Assembly (NCBI RefSeq): GCF_023015625.1
Contig: NZ_JALKAH010000010.1
Coordinates: 1 to 39,314 of the forward strand
Source of the DNA: Yoonia sp. F2084L
GTDB taxonomy: Bacteria > Pseudomonadota > Alphaproteobacteria > Rhodobacterales > Rhodobacteraceae
Direction: 5' to 3'
Length of the DNA stretch: 39,314 nt
Both the position numbers and the translations under genes were made by a program. The notes below the pieces were generated by a model that worked only from the letters and a program-made list of their open reading frames with translations, was not told where the DNA came from and searched no databases. Shown one piece after another: positions 31,351 through 39,244 of this stretch (the first letter of the stretch is position 1; every line of letters begins with the position of its first letter).

Positions 31351-31738
31351 GCACACCATACAAGAGGCACCATCGTTATTGGTGGACACTTTGCGCCAAT
31401 TCTCATCGCTCGTGCAAGGTGAGGTGAAGCTGGCCAAAGCAGAGATGTCACGCATCGTCACCCGTGCCGGTATCGGCATCGCGTTTCTTGCGGTCGCGTT
31501 TCTGATGGCGCTTGTGTCCCTCAACGTTCTCGCATCCGCCGCAGTCGCGTATATCGCGGCGAACGGTCTGTCAGTCGGCACCGCCGCATTGATCGTCGGT
31601 GGCATTCTGATCGTCGCAGCCATTGGTTTTGCCCTGGCGGGCAAGTCGCGCCTGAGCGCAGACGCCCTGACGCCTGACACGACCGCTGAGAGCATTCGCG
31701 ATGACATCACAGCCATTAAGGAGGCATCCAATGTCTAA
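31343..31738 (+). CDS. Phage holin family protein (DUF1469)
   Basis: The 131-residue protein starts MSKHTIQEAPSLLVDTLRQF and continues SSLVQGEVKLAKAEMSR, then has two hydrophobic helices (GIAFLAVAFLMALVSLNVLAS and LIVGGILIVAAIGFALAG). This is the DUF1469 pattern, named after phage holins but common in non-phage operons with DUF883 and DUF3618 proteins. Function unknown. The start overlaps the upstream stop by 8 bases (ATGTCTAA), and the same 8-base overlap joins it to the next gene. Confidence 0.88.
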   Translation: MSKHTIQEAPSLLVDTLRQFSSLVQGEVKLAKAEMSRIVTRAGIGIAFLAVAFLMALVSLNVLASAAVAYIAANGLSVGTAALIVGGILIVAAIGFALAGKSRLSADALTPDTTAESIRDDITAIKEASNV

Positions 31739-32492
31739 CATCAAAGATATTTCCAACCGTGTCGAAGCAGATCGCGCACAGCTCGCATCATCGCTCGACG
31801 CGCTTACCGACACTGTTCAACCGCAAAAGCTGGCGCAGGACTTTACGTCTGCGGCCAATGACATCGGCGGGGATCTTGCGCAAAAAGCGTGGGGCACCTT
31901 GCGCGATAATCCTGCAGGCGGTTTGCTTGTCACCATCGGCCTTGGCCTTTTAGCCAGCGGTCAACAGCGTCGCTCAGCACCCGCGCCGCAGCCGCAAACT
32001 GTCGCAGTACCGCCGGAAGCCGCGATGACCGGCTTTGACGCGCGGGTCGCCGAGGCAGACGCAGAACTGCGCGCCGAAATGACCGGTGAAATGGAACAAC
32101 GCCCAGAGGCATCGCGCCTGAAGGCCGCATTGAACAGCGGTCTGGATCATCTGACACCACAAGCACGTCAGCGGGTCGTCAAAGCACGCCAAGCCGTTGT
32201 GTCAGCACAAGAGGCAATCGAGCGTAAAGCACGCAAAGCCGTGCGCCAAACCAAAGGTTTTGCCTATGAGCAGCCGCTGACCGTGGGTGCACTCGCCCTG
32301 GGCTTTGGTGTGCTAGCCGGTACACTGTTGCCAGGGACACGCCGGGAGGACGCGCTTTTGGGCCGCCGTCGTGATGCGTTGATGGCTGACGCCCGTAACG
32401 CGCTGGAAGACGAAATGCTGAAGGCCAAAGCGCAAGCCGAACGTACAATCGCTCGTAAAACCGGCGCCGATGTGCGCGAACTTCGCGCTTGA
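31731..32492 (+). CDS. DUF3618 protein
   Basis: The 253-residue protein begins with ISNRVEADRAQLASSLDALTDTV, the DUF3618 signature. A weak membrane segment (NPAGGLLVTIGLGLLASG) and a central charged helical region follow. A second hydrophobic hairpin (LTVGALALGFGVLAGTLLP, about residues 184-202) and a coiled-coil-prone tail complete it. With the DUF883-like and DUF1469 genes it forms a conserved alphaproteobacterial trio that may form a membrane complex. GGAGG lies before the ATG. A terminator follows. Confidence 0.88.
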   Translation: MSNIKDISNRVEADRAQLASSLDALTDTVQPQKLAQDFTSAANDIGGDLAQKAWGTLRDNPAGGLLVTIGLGLLASGQQRRSAPAPQPQTVAVPPEAAMTGFDARVAEADAELRAEMTGEMEQRPEASRLKAALNSGLDHLTPQARQRVVKARQAVVSAQEAIERKARKAVRQTKGFAYEQPLTVGALALGFGVLAGTLLPGTRREDALLGRRRDALMADARNALEDEMLKAKAQAERTIARKTGADVRELRA

Positions 32493-32515
32493 GGTAATTC
32501 GGAAGACAAAGAACA

Positions 32516-32544
32516 GGGGCGGCACCCAGTGCCGCCCCTTTTTT
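32516..32544. terminator. Rho-independent terminator
   Basis: A perfect 10-bp stem (GGGGCGGCAC with GTGCCGCCCC, 3-base loop) followed by six T, 23 bases after the DUF3618 stop. It also borders the convergent App1 gene. Confidence 0.93.
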
Positions 32545-33532
32545 ACGTCTCGATGTCAGGCAACAAAGACCGGTAATCATAATCAAGCATCACTTTGACA
32601 CCCGTCGCTTTGATTTTTACCACATCTGTTTCGATCTTTGACGACAAATCCGCATCACTTGGCCGACGCAAGATGACCTGTGCAATGCGGCCTGGATGGC
32701 GTGCTACGATATCTGCATAGATGTGTGGATCATGTTGCCCGGTGTCGCCCACCAGCGTGAATTGTAGATGTGGATTGGCCGCAAGGATCGTCTCAATTGC
32801 GTCCGTCTTGTGATCGCCGTGGGTGCCAGTGATAAACTGGCTTTGCGAAATACCCAGATCGCGCAGAAAGAACGGACCTAGAGGCAAACCCGTGCGGACA
32901 AACACCGATTGCAGGTAGTCATAGAGGTTCCATGGCGACGAGCTGACATAGAAACACGCAGCCCCCCTGCCCTTCAGATCTTGCAACAAGGCAACCGCGT
33001 CATCAAAAATCTCGCGCTCATGGACGTTGCCTGTCGCAGAGGTCCAGAGGTTGCGCACCAGTGAAAAAGCACCGGTCCGTAAGAGCGTGTCATCAATATC
33101 GGAAATGACGCCGAACGTGGCAGCGCTGGCGTTGAAAACCGGTGTCGGATGTACCTCTTCTGCGCCCGCTGCTTGGACATTCACAAAAGCGGGCACATCA
33201 CCGGTGACAGGAACGCGCAAGGTAAAGAAACCTTCTTCATCGGACTGTGTTGTTAGATCGTAGTCAGGTGCTGTGATCGTAAGATCACGCAACTCGTCTG
33301 TCGCGAACAGGCTTACAAAGTCCTTAATATTGCGCCATTTTGATTGCGGTCCTGCAGCACTGATCGCGCGGGCCTTGGCAAGAACGCGGCCCCGCAGGAC
33401 GATGTGATCGGGGGTAGTGTAACCGCCATAGCAGTCAATGATCGGATCGTCGCGCGCAGGGCCGCGTCTTATTTTTTCAAACCCGCGTTCAAAAGTGTGG
33501 GCAACGCGGGCTAAGGTAAGCTTTATAGCCAT
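32543..33532 (-). CDS. App1 family phosphatidate phosphatase-like protein (DUF2183)
   Basis: The 329-residue protein has an N-terminal beta-rich domain and a HAD-like catalytic domain. SDIDDTLLRTG (Asp145, Asp147) gives the nucleophile pair, FYVSSSPWNLYDYL the motif II serine region, and FTLVGDTGQHDPHIY the closing acids. These are the marks of App1, the yeast phosphatidate phosphatase relative. It probably dephosphorylates lipid phosphates. It follows the small gene at 33548 by 15 bases and shares its GSR promoter. Together with the phospholipase D it points to membrane lipid turnover under stress. Confidence 0.88.
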   Translation of the reverse strand: MAIKLTLARVAHTFERGFEKIRRGPARDDPIIDCYGGYTTPDHIVLRGRVLAKARAISAAGPQSKWRNIKDFVSLFATDELRDLTITAPDYDLTTQSDEEGFFTLRVPVTGDVPAFVNVQAAGAEEVHPTPVFNASAATFGVISDIDDTLLRTGAFSLVRNLWTSATGNVHEREIFDDAVALLQDLKGRGAACFYVSSSPWNLYDYLQSVFVRTGLPLGPFFLRDLGISQSQFITGTHGDHKTDAIETILAANPHLQFTLVGDTGQHDPHIYADIVARHPGRIAQVILRRPSDADLSSKIETDVVKIKATGVKVMLDYDYRSLLPDIET

Positions 33533-33547
33533 TGAGTGTCCTTTGTT

Positions 33548-33718
33548 TCAGACGTCAGCTGGTTTGCCGGTGGATGACTTATCGGCGGCCAGTGTCGATT
33601 TGGTCGCTGATGGATCATCCATACGCTCTTCGGTTTTTTGCTTGCTGATGATCGCCATCACGACGAAGGCCAGCAGCGTAAACAGCGCGAGCATGATAAC
33701 GATAAATCCGCTCTCCAT
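33548..33718 (-). CDS. Small single-helix membrane protein (unknown)
   Basis: The 56-residue protein begins MESGFIVIMLALFTLLAFVV, one membrane helix, then a polar tail with KQKTEERMDDPSATKS. AAGGAG precedes the ATG at 33718, 36 bases from a perfect GSR promoter. It is co-transcribed with App1. No family recognised. Confidence 0.75.
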   Translation of the reverse strand: MESGFIVIMLALFTLLAFVVMAIISKQKTEERMDDPSATKSTLAADKSSTGKPADV

Positions 33719-33753
33719 AGGGCTTCTCCTTTTCAAGTTTGCGTTGGAGACAG

Positions 33754-33778
33754 AACGCATGAGTTTCCGGTAAGTTCC
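33754..33778 (-). promoter_or_regulatory. EcfG-type promoter, small gene-App1
   Basis: On the minus strand GGAAC (33778-33774), 16 bases, CGTT (33757-33754): full consensus. Confidence 0.88.
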
Positions 33779-33790
33779 AATGCGCGCTGT

Positions 33791-33815
33791 GGAACGAACA
33801 GGGCGCACAGACGTT
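33791..33815 (+). promoter_or_regulatory. EcfG-type promoter, DUF892-YihY-lipoprotein
   Basis: GGAAC (33791-33795), 16 bases, CGTT (33812-33815): full consensus, back to back with 33754-33778. Confidence 0.88.
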
Positions 33816-33857
33816 GAGCAGGTGAAGTAACCATTCTCAATGAAGGGAGACACCACG

Positions 33858-34352
33858 ATGCCCATGTCACATCTCAAAGACGTCTATCACGACCAACTTC
33901 AGGATCTTTGGAGCGCGAACACCCAAGCGGTGGACGCTGTTACCAAACTGGGACGCGCCGCGCAGGACAAGGATTTATCCGAGGCCCTGATCGCAGGTGT
34001 AAATGGTATGAACGACGGTCTGCAAAAGATCGCCGAAATTTGTAACCGCCACGACATCGCGCCAAATGGCGAACACTGTAAAGGCATGGAAGGTCTCGTC
34101 GCAGAGGCGCATGCGCATGTGCTGGATGCCGACTTTGGCGATGATGGGGTGCGCGACGCCATGATCATCACACAGTACCAGCGCATGGTGCATTACGCAT
34201 TGGCGGGCTACGGCTGCCTTGTCGCATTCGCCAACCGCTTGGACCACGACGAAGACGGCGCGATCCTGCAGGAATGCCTCGACAATACCTATAGTGGCGA
34301 CCGCACGATGACGGCGATTGCGACTGGCGGCATTAACAAAGCGGCCGCCTAA
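33858..34352 (+). CDS. DUF892 ferritin-like protein (YciE/YciF type)
   Basis: The 164-residue protein reads MSHLKDVYHDQLQDLWSANTQ at the N-terminus, the DUF892 lead, and has GLVAEAHAHVLDADFGDDGVRDAMIITQYQRM with a further HYALAGYG helix. It is a four-helix ferritin-like bundle, known as YciE/YciF in enterics, induced by stationary phase and osmotic stress. ATG 33858 (after GAAGGGAG) is chosen; the upstream ATG at 33840 overlaps the ribosome site. YihY starts three bases after its stop. Confidence 0.88.
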   Translation: MPMSHLKDVYHDQLQDLWSANTQAVDAVTKLGRAAQDKDLSEALIAGVNGMNDGLQKIAEICNRHDIAPNGEHCKGMEGLVAEAHAHVLDADFGDDGVRDAMIITQYQRMVHYALAGYGCLVAFANRLDHDEDGAILQECLDNTYSGDRTMTAIATGGINKAAA

Positions 34353-34355
34353 ACC

Positions 34356-35324
34356 ATGACAGATAGGAGCCCGGATGTGACACGCGGACGCCAAGCGGAC
34401 AGCCCGACCGATATTCCCGCCAAAGGTTGGAAAGACATCGCATTTCGTCTCAAGGATGAAATTAGCGAAGACAGGGTCGGGCTGATCGCGGCTGGCGTTG
34501 CGTTCTACGGGCTTCTGGCGCTGTTTCCGGCGATTACCGCAGTGCTTGCCATTGGCGGTCTGCTGGTCGAGCCGAACCAGATCATCAACCAACTGTCCGC
34601 CCTTTCAGGCATCGTGCCAGAGGCGGTCATGAACATCATCACCGAACAAGCAACCGAAGTGGCCGGTTCGCGCGAAGGTGGGCTGGGGCTGGCCGCAATC
34701 GTCGGCATCGCCCTTGCCATCTATTCAGCGTCGAAAGGCATGGGAAGCCTTATGGACGGCATGAACGTCGCCTATGACGAAAAGGAAGAGCGCGGCTTCA
34801 TTCGCCTTAAGCTTGAAACACTTGGCCTGACGCTGTTTTTGATCTTTGGGCTGCTGGTGGCATTTTCGGCGATGATCGGGATTCCAATACTTTTGAATGC
34901 GCTGAGCTTTGGTGCATTCGCCGAAACCGCTGCGGGCATTGCGATCATTGCAATCATACTCGCCCTGTCTCTGGTTGGTTTGGCTGTTCTTTACGGGTAC
35001 GGACCGTCGCGCGATGCGCCTGAATTCAAGTGGGTCAGCCCCGGCGCGATTGCAGCTTGCATCATCTGGCTGATCGGGTCCGCTGGTTTCGCCTTTTATG
35101 TCGCGAATTTCGGGTCGTACAACGAAAGCTTTGGCGCATTGGGTGGCGTTGTTGTGCTATTGATGTGGCTTTGGATTTCCGCCTTTATCGTGATGCTTGG
35201 CGCAGAATTGAATGCTGAGATGGAAGCACAGACACGTCATGACACAACAGTCGGGCGAGACCTTCCGATGGGTGAACGTGACGCTGCTAAGGCAGATAAC
35301 CTAGGCGAACCGCAACGCAGCTAG
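34356..35324 (+). CDS. YihY/BrkB family membrane protein
   Basis: The 322-residue protein has six membrane helices. Motifs include RVGLIAAGVAFYGLLALFPAI near residues 40-60, the IYSASKGMGSLMDGMNVAYD loop, and a final FGSYNESFGALGGVVVLLMWLW, all typical of YihY (once misnamed RNase BN). The function is uncertain; suggested roles include lipid or small-molecule transport across the inner membrane. It is in one unit with the DUF892 gene and the lipoprotein under the promoter at 33791. Confidence 0.9.
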   Translation: MTDRSPDVTRGRQADSPTDIPAKGWKDIAFRLKDEISEDRVGLIAAGVAFYGLLALFPAITAVLAIGGLLVEPNQIINQLSALSGIVPEAVMNIITEQATEVAGSREGGLGLAAIVGIALAIYSASKGMGSLMDGMNVAYDEKEERGFIRLKLETLGLTLFLIFGLLVAFSAMIGIPILLNALSFGAFAETAAGIAIIAIILALSLVGLAVLYGYGPSRDAPEFKWVSPGAIAACIIWLIGSAGFAFYVANFGSYNESFGALGGVVVLLMWLWISAFIVMLGAELNAEMEAQTRHDTTVGRDLPMGERDAAKADNLGEPQRS

Positions 35325-35347
35325 TACCCATAAGGAAGCCCCGAAAT

Positions 35348-35626
35348 ATGATTAATAAATCCGCACCCAAGACACTGGACTACGTGTTGCGCACTGCAAC
35401 TTTGTTGGCGATTGCAGGATGTACGTCGGTGCAGCCCACCTCATCGCAAGAACCTGCGGTCACCATCCCGCAAGCTGTTGTTAACATTGCAGATCCGCGA
35501 CAAAATCTGACGACCGCAGGACTGCGCGAGCAAGACAACTGCTATTGGTACCAGCATACGAACCCACTTGAAGTGACCCTCCTGCCCTTACGCACTATTG
35601 ACGGGCGGCCAATTTGCGCGAGCTAG
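35348..35626 (+). CDS. Small lipoprotein (unknown)
   Basis: The 92-residue protein has a signal segment ending in the lipobox LAIAGC (Cys25). A Ser/Thr/Pro-rich region and a compact end with two further cysteines (DNCYWYQH and GRPICAS) follow, possibly forming a disulfide. AAGGA precedes the ATG. Last gene of the DUF892-YihY unit. It stops at the base next to the stop of the convergent L,D-transpeptidase. No family recognised. Confidence 0.75.
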   Translation: MINKSAPKTLDYVLRTATLLAIAGCTSVQPTSSQEPAVTIPQAVVNIADPRQNLTTAGLREQDNCYWYQHTNPLEVTLLPLRTIDGRPICAS

Positions 35627-36286
35627 TCAGCTTGTTGCCGAAACAACATCGTTGGTGCTGTACAAATGGGCGCGCTGACCGGTGCGCACATCCCCATACA
35701 GGTCGTTGATATGCGCCATAATCATGCGTACACAACCTGAACTTGCCCGTCCACCGATTGACCGCGGTGACGGTGTGCCGTGAATACGCAGATATGTGTC
35801 GCGATTGCCTTCGAACAAATACAGCGCACGCGATCCCAGCGGATTGCTTGGGCCACCTGGCATGCCATCGCTGAATTGTTCGTACAAATGCGGATCACGC
35901 TTGATCATATCTGCCGTTGGTGTCCAACGTGGCCAGCGTGCCTTGCGGTGAATGCGGTAAACCCCGGGTTCGTACAAATTGCCCCGTGCAATCGCTACGC
36001 CGTAGCGCATAGCAGTGTCGCCAGCCTCAACGTAGTAAAGGTAGCGGGCGACGGGGTCGACATGGATATCACCGGCAACAAGCCCCGCGTTCACCGCGAC
36101 CCGGCGCGGCAAGAATCGCGCGTGGATACCCCAAGGATTGCTGATCGCCGGAATATAGCCCGCTGGCGTCACCTGTGCGTCCCACCGATCCCATTGGTCA
36201 CGTGCTGCGTAGGCGGGTCCGGTTGCAATGGCAGTCGACGCAAATAGAGCAGTTGAGGTTTGAATGAAGTGGCGGCGTGTCAGCAT
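35627..36286 (-). CDS. L,D-transpeptidase (YkuD domain), Tat-exported
   Basis: The 219-residue protein begins MLTRRHFIQTSTALFASTAIA, a twin-arginine signal. The YkuD domain ends in the catalytic IHGTPSPRSIGGRASSGCVRM (His and Cys visible), the standard L,D-transpeptidase motif. It makes 3-3 cross-links in peptidoglycan or links proteins to it. GAGGA lies before the ATG at 36286. It follows the HAD-like gene by 45 bases, with no promoter of its own, so the unit is probably driven from 37055-37079. A wall-remodelling role under stress is inferred. Confidence 0.9.
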   Translation of the reverse strand: MLTRRHFIQTSTALFASTAIATGPAYAARDQWDRWDAQVTPAGYIPAISNPWGIHARFLPRRVAVNAGLVAGDIHVDPVARYLYYVEAGDTAMRYGVAIARGNLYEPGVYRIHRKARWPRWTPTADMIKRDPHLYEQFSDGMPGGPSNPLGSRALYLFEGNRDTYLRIHGTPSPRSIGGRASSGCVRMIMAHINDLYGDVRTGQRAHLYSTNDVVSATS

Positions 36287-36331
36287 GGTATCCTCGCACA
36301 GAGATTTCGATTTGGTTGGCATGCCGGTGCT

Positions 36332-37003
36332 TTATTCTTCGCAGAGAAAAGGCAACTTGGACGGCTCAACGCTGTCCACGATCCGTATCGCACCATCCAT
36401 TTCGCTCGCGTCACCATAAGCGCCCGGAAAACCGACGCAGTCGATCCCGGCAGTCAGAGCCGCTTGCATTGAAACGGCTGTGTCCTCAATCGCCAGACTT
36501 CTAGCCGCTGACACACCAAGTGCTATCATAGTGCGGTGGTAAATTTCCGGATCGGGCTTTGTGGCGGTCACAGTCTCGTTGTCGCCAACGAAGTCAAAAG
36601 TGCTGCGGTGTAGGGCGCCGTTCAGTGCGCCAAAGACTGCCTCAATGTTATTGCGCGATGTACTGGTCGCAAAGCCGATCTTGATGCCGTTGTCCTTTGC
36701 AAACCGGATCAGGGGCAAGACACCGGGCCGCGGGGCTAAGCCATCTGCGATCATCATCTCGCCGAAAATCTCGGTTTTGCGGTCGTGCAGTGCCTTTGCG
36801 CTGACTTCACCGCCCACCTTGTCGGCGTAGTCACTGATGCGCTGGCGCCCGCCCGATTGCTTGAGCATTTGCGCGTAGATGTCGCGGGTCCATTCCCAGT
36901 CCAGTTCAGCCTCTGCAAAGGCGCGGTTAAAGGCCTGACGCTGCATTTCTGACGTTTCCACAATCGTGCCGATTGATCCGAAAATAATGGCTTGTTTGGT
37001 CAT
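36332..37003 (-). CDS. HAD-superfamily protein lacking the catalytic aspartate
   Basis: The 223-residue protein is of the beta-phosphoglucomutase/CbbY type. Motif I, normally FDxDGT, reads FGSIGTIVET: the nucleophile Asp is Gly9 and the acid/base Asp is Ile11. The other motifs stay close to normal (FATSTSRNN, TATKPDPEIYHR, LAIEDTAVSMQAALTAG). Thus it should not form the phospho-aspartate intermediate; it may bind a phosphorylated ligand as a sensor or structural protein. I recall the same GSIGT variant in other Rhodobacteraceae, which would argue against a simple mutation. ATG 37003 follows GGAG; a perfect GSR promoter lies upstream. Confidence 0.85.
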   Translation of the reverse strand: MTKQAIIFGSIGTIVETSEMQRQAFNRAFAEAELDWEWTRDIYAQMLKQSGGRQRISDYADKVGGEVSAKALHDRKTEIFGEMMIADGLAPRPGVLPLIRFAKDNGIKIGFATSTSRNNIEAVFGALNGALHRSTFDFVGDNETVTATKPDPEIYHRTMIALGVSAARSLAIEDTAVSMQAALTAGIDCVGFPGAYGDASEMDGAIRIVDSVEPSKLPFLCEE

Positions 37004-37054
37004 CTGTTCGTTCTCCGGTGGGATGTACCTGCAAAGCGCAGAGGTACAACGATC

Positions 37055-37079
37055 AACGCGAGACGCGCGCAATAGTTCC
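37055..37079 (-). promoter_or_regulatory. EcfG-type promoter, HAD-like/L,D-transpeptidase
   Basis: On the minus strand GGAAC (37079-37075), 16 bases, CGTT (37058-37055), 52 bases before the ATG. It lies between ktrB and the HAD-like gene. Confidence 0.85.
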
Positions 37080-37084
37080 TGTGA

Positions 37085-38434
37085 TTACCCAAGTAAGACC
37101 TTGCCCTCCGGATAGCGGACACGCGGCGATGCGCGTGTCGCCAACAGAAAGCCAAGCGTGAGCGGCCCCAATCGGCCGATGAACATGATCATGATGATGA
37201 CCATGCGCCCAAAGGTATCCAATTCGGCTGTCGCGCCCCGCGACAGGCCGACCGTGCCAAAGGCAGAGGCCACTTCAAACAGCAGATCAAGGAAATCGCC
37301 CTGATACGTCAGCGACATCAGGAACAGGCCCGTCAGGATGATGAACAGGCTCAGCGCCACCAGGGCCAGAACCTTGATGATCTCTTCCATCGCAAGGCTG
37401 CGCCCGAAGATATGCAAGCGGTCTCTTTGCTGCAGGAACGCCACTGTGGCCAACGCAAGCACGATCAATGTCGTAACCTTGATTCCACCAGCGGTGGATG
37501 TGGGACCACCGCCAATGATCATCAAAGTCATCGTCATGATGGTGGTGCCGTCGTGCATTTGGGCATAATCAAGCGTGTTGAAACCGGCGGTACGCGGTGT
37601 CACCGCCTGAAACCAGCTGGCAAGCAGTTTCGCGCCAAAGCTGTCCAAACCAGCCAAAGTGTTGGGGTTTGACCACTCCATCAGGGCGAACCCAATCCAT
37701 CCGGCCAAAATCAGGGCGCCCGTCCCTACCAGCATCAGTTTGCTGTGCAGGGCCAGCCTGTGCCACGACCTGACGCGAAACAGATCGATCAGGACAATGA
37801 AACCAAGCCCACCGATGATAAACATCAGGCTGATCGTGATGTTTATCGTGGGGCTGCCAACATAGCCGCTTAAGCTATCGCTGAACAGGGAAAATCCGGC
37901 ATTGTTAAAGGCGGAGATCGCATGGAAAAGCGCCTGCCAGAAACCATGTGACCACCCGAATTCGGGAACAAAAACAAACATAAGGACGGCTGTACCAAGC
38001 GTCTGGCAGATTGCGGCGACGATAAAAACGATCCGCACCAGTGCCCCCAACTCGGACAAGGAAACTTGCCCCACCTCGTCACGCAGAACAATGCGTTGCG
38101 GCAGTGCGACAGCGATGCCCAGCATCGACAGCAACAGCACCGCAAAGGTCATCAACCCCAAGCCGCCCAACTGGATCAGAACCGCTATGATGATCTGTCC
38201 CAAAAGCGCGTAAGCGCTGCCCGTATCAACCACCACCAATCCTGTGACAGTGACCGCAGACGCGGCTGTGAACAAAGCGTCGCTGAATGTAACAGTGCCG
38301 TTGTTGCTGATCGGGAGCCACAGCAAAGCTGCGCCTAGCAGAATGAAGATTGCGTAAACAAACGCCAGTATCGCGGGGGGGCTCAGAAGCCGGCTATCGA
38401 CTGACAGCCGGAAAGATCGACGCAGCCTTGCCAT
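37085..38434 (-). CDS. ktrB: K+ transporter membrane subunit (KtrB/TrkH family)
   Basis: The 449-residue protein has four pore repeats. The selectivity-filter segments are visible as TVTGL, FNNAGFS, PRTAGFN and GTVGLS, each with the conserved glycine, and GGPTSTAGGIKVTT is the gating region. It takes up potassium together with the RCK subunit encoded upstream. The size fits KtrB. The ATG at 38434 shares one base with the ktrA stop (TGATG), so translation is coupled. Confidence 0.92.
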   Translation of the reverse strand: MARLRRSFRLSVDSRLLSPPAILAFVYAIFILLGAALLWLPISNNGTVTFSDALFTAASAVTVTGLVVVDTGSAYALLGQIIIAVLIQLGGLGLMTFAVLLLSMLGIAVALPQRIVLRDEVGQVSLSELGALVRIVFIVAAICQTLGTAVLMFVFVPEFGWSHGFWQALFHAISAFNNAGFSLFSDSLSGYVGSPTINITISLMFIIGGLGFIVLIDLFRVRSWHRLALHSKLMLVGTGALILAGWIGFALMEWSNPNTLAGLDSFGAKLLASWFQAVTPRTAGFNTLDYAQMHDGTTIMTMTLMIIGGGPTSTAGGIKVTTLIVLALATVAFLQQRDRLHIFGRSLAMEEIIKVLALVALSLFIILTGLFLMSLTYQGDFLDLLFEVASAFGTVGLSRGATAELDTFGRMVIIMIMFIGRLGPLTLGFLLATRASPRVRYPEGKVLLG

Positions 38435-39096
38435 CAAAACCGTCCGGCAAAATCGCGCAGGTCTTGGCGTTTGCCCAAGAGCAGCAAAAGATCATCTTTG
38501 CGCAGTTCGCAAGACGCGCCATCATGGCCCAGAAACTCTGAGCCGCGCATCACACCGACGCAGCGCAGATTATACTGCGATTTATAGGGCAAGGATTCGA
38601 GTGTCTTGCCCTCAAGCTGTTCGGGGATCGTAAAGTTGACGATGTGATAACCGTTGCCAAGGCTGATGTAATCGCGCACGAGCGGATTGTGCAGCACCTG
38701 TGCTACGTGCTGCCCTACTTCTTTTTCGGGATGCACAACGCGGTCAACGCCTAGTCGTGACAAGATACGATGATGGTTTTTAGACGTCGCTTTGGCCCAG
38801 ATTTTGGGCACACCAATGACCTTCAGGTTGATGGCCGCGACACTGCTTGCTTCAATTTCACTGCCGATCGCGATCATCGCAATATCGCAGTCACCCAAAG
38901 CAGCCTCGCGGAGCGCTTGCTCATCGCGCACATCAAGGATCATCGCCTGATGCAAGTCATCGGCATAGCGCGCAACGCGCTGTTCATCGATATCAATCCC
39001 AATGACATGGTTTCCAAACCGGGCCAATTCTTGCGCGACACTTCCGCCAAAATTACCTAACCCGATGACAACGATCGTTTGTGAGGACGCAGCCAT
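38434..39096 (-). CDS. ktrA: K+ uptake regulatory subunit (KtrA/TrkA, RCK)
   Basis: The 220-residue protein has an RCK N-domain with the dinucleotide loop GLGNFG (residues 12-17) and VIGIDIDEQRV, and an RCK C-domain near 140-220 (IVNFTIPEQLEGKTLESL). It forms the cytoplasmic ring that gates KtrB in response to nucleotides. Single-RCK size matches KtrA rather than the double-length TrkA. ATG 39096 with GGAG is chosen over the longer frame to 39177, which would cross the promoter at 39138-39163. Confidence 0.92.
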   Translation of the reverse strand: MAASSQTIVVIGLGNFGGSVAQELARFGNHVIGIDIDEQRVARYADDLHQAMILDVRDEQALREAALGDCDIAMIAIGSEIEASSVAAINLKVIGVPKIWAKATSKNHHRILSRLGVDRVVHPEKEVGQHVAQVLHNPLVRDYISLGNGYHIVNFTIPEQLEGKTLESLPYKSQYNLRCVGVMRGSEFLGHDGASCELRKDDLLLLLGKRQDLRDFAGRF

Positions 39097-39137
39097 GACG
39101 GCTCCTTTGCGAGAAACATTGATTGCCGATAATGAGT

Positions 39138-39163
39138 AACGCCTCGACCGACTGAATAGTTCC
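39138..39163 (-). promoter_or_regulatory. EcfG-type promoter, ktrAB
   Basis: On the minus strand GGAAC (39163-39159), 17 bases, CGTT (39141-39138), 42 bases before the ktrA ATG. It ends 28 bases short of the IS. Confidence 0.82.
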
Positions 39164-39191
39164 CGGATCAAGCCCACACCTTAGTTGTTTT

Positions 39192-39218
39192 TGAACCGCG
39201 CCGGGTTTGCCGGAGGCT
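39192..39218. repeat. IS3-family terminal inverted repeat (left)
   Basis: Exact reverse complement of 94-120. It begins TGAACCGCGC and forms the outer left end of the right-hand IS copy. Confidence 0.9.
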
Positions 39219-39244
39219 CCAACTCATGAGTAGGATGGAGCATC

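Noticed and set aside
31343..31738. Prophage, because of the holin-family name at 31343
   Set aside because: DUF1469 proteins are widespread in stress operons; no phage structural, lysis or integrase genes are nearby.
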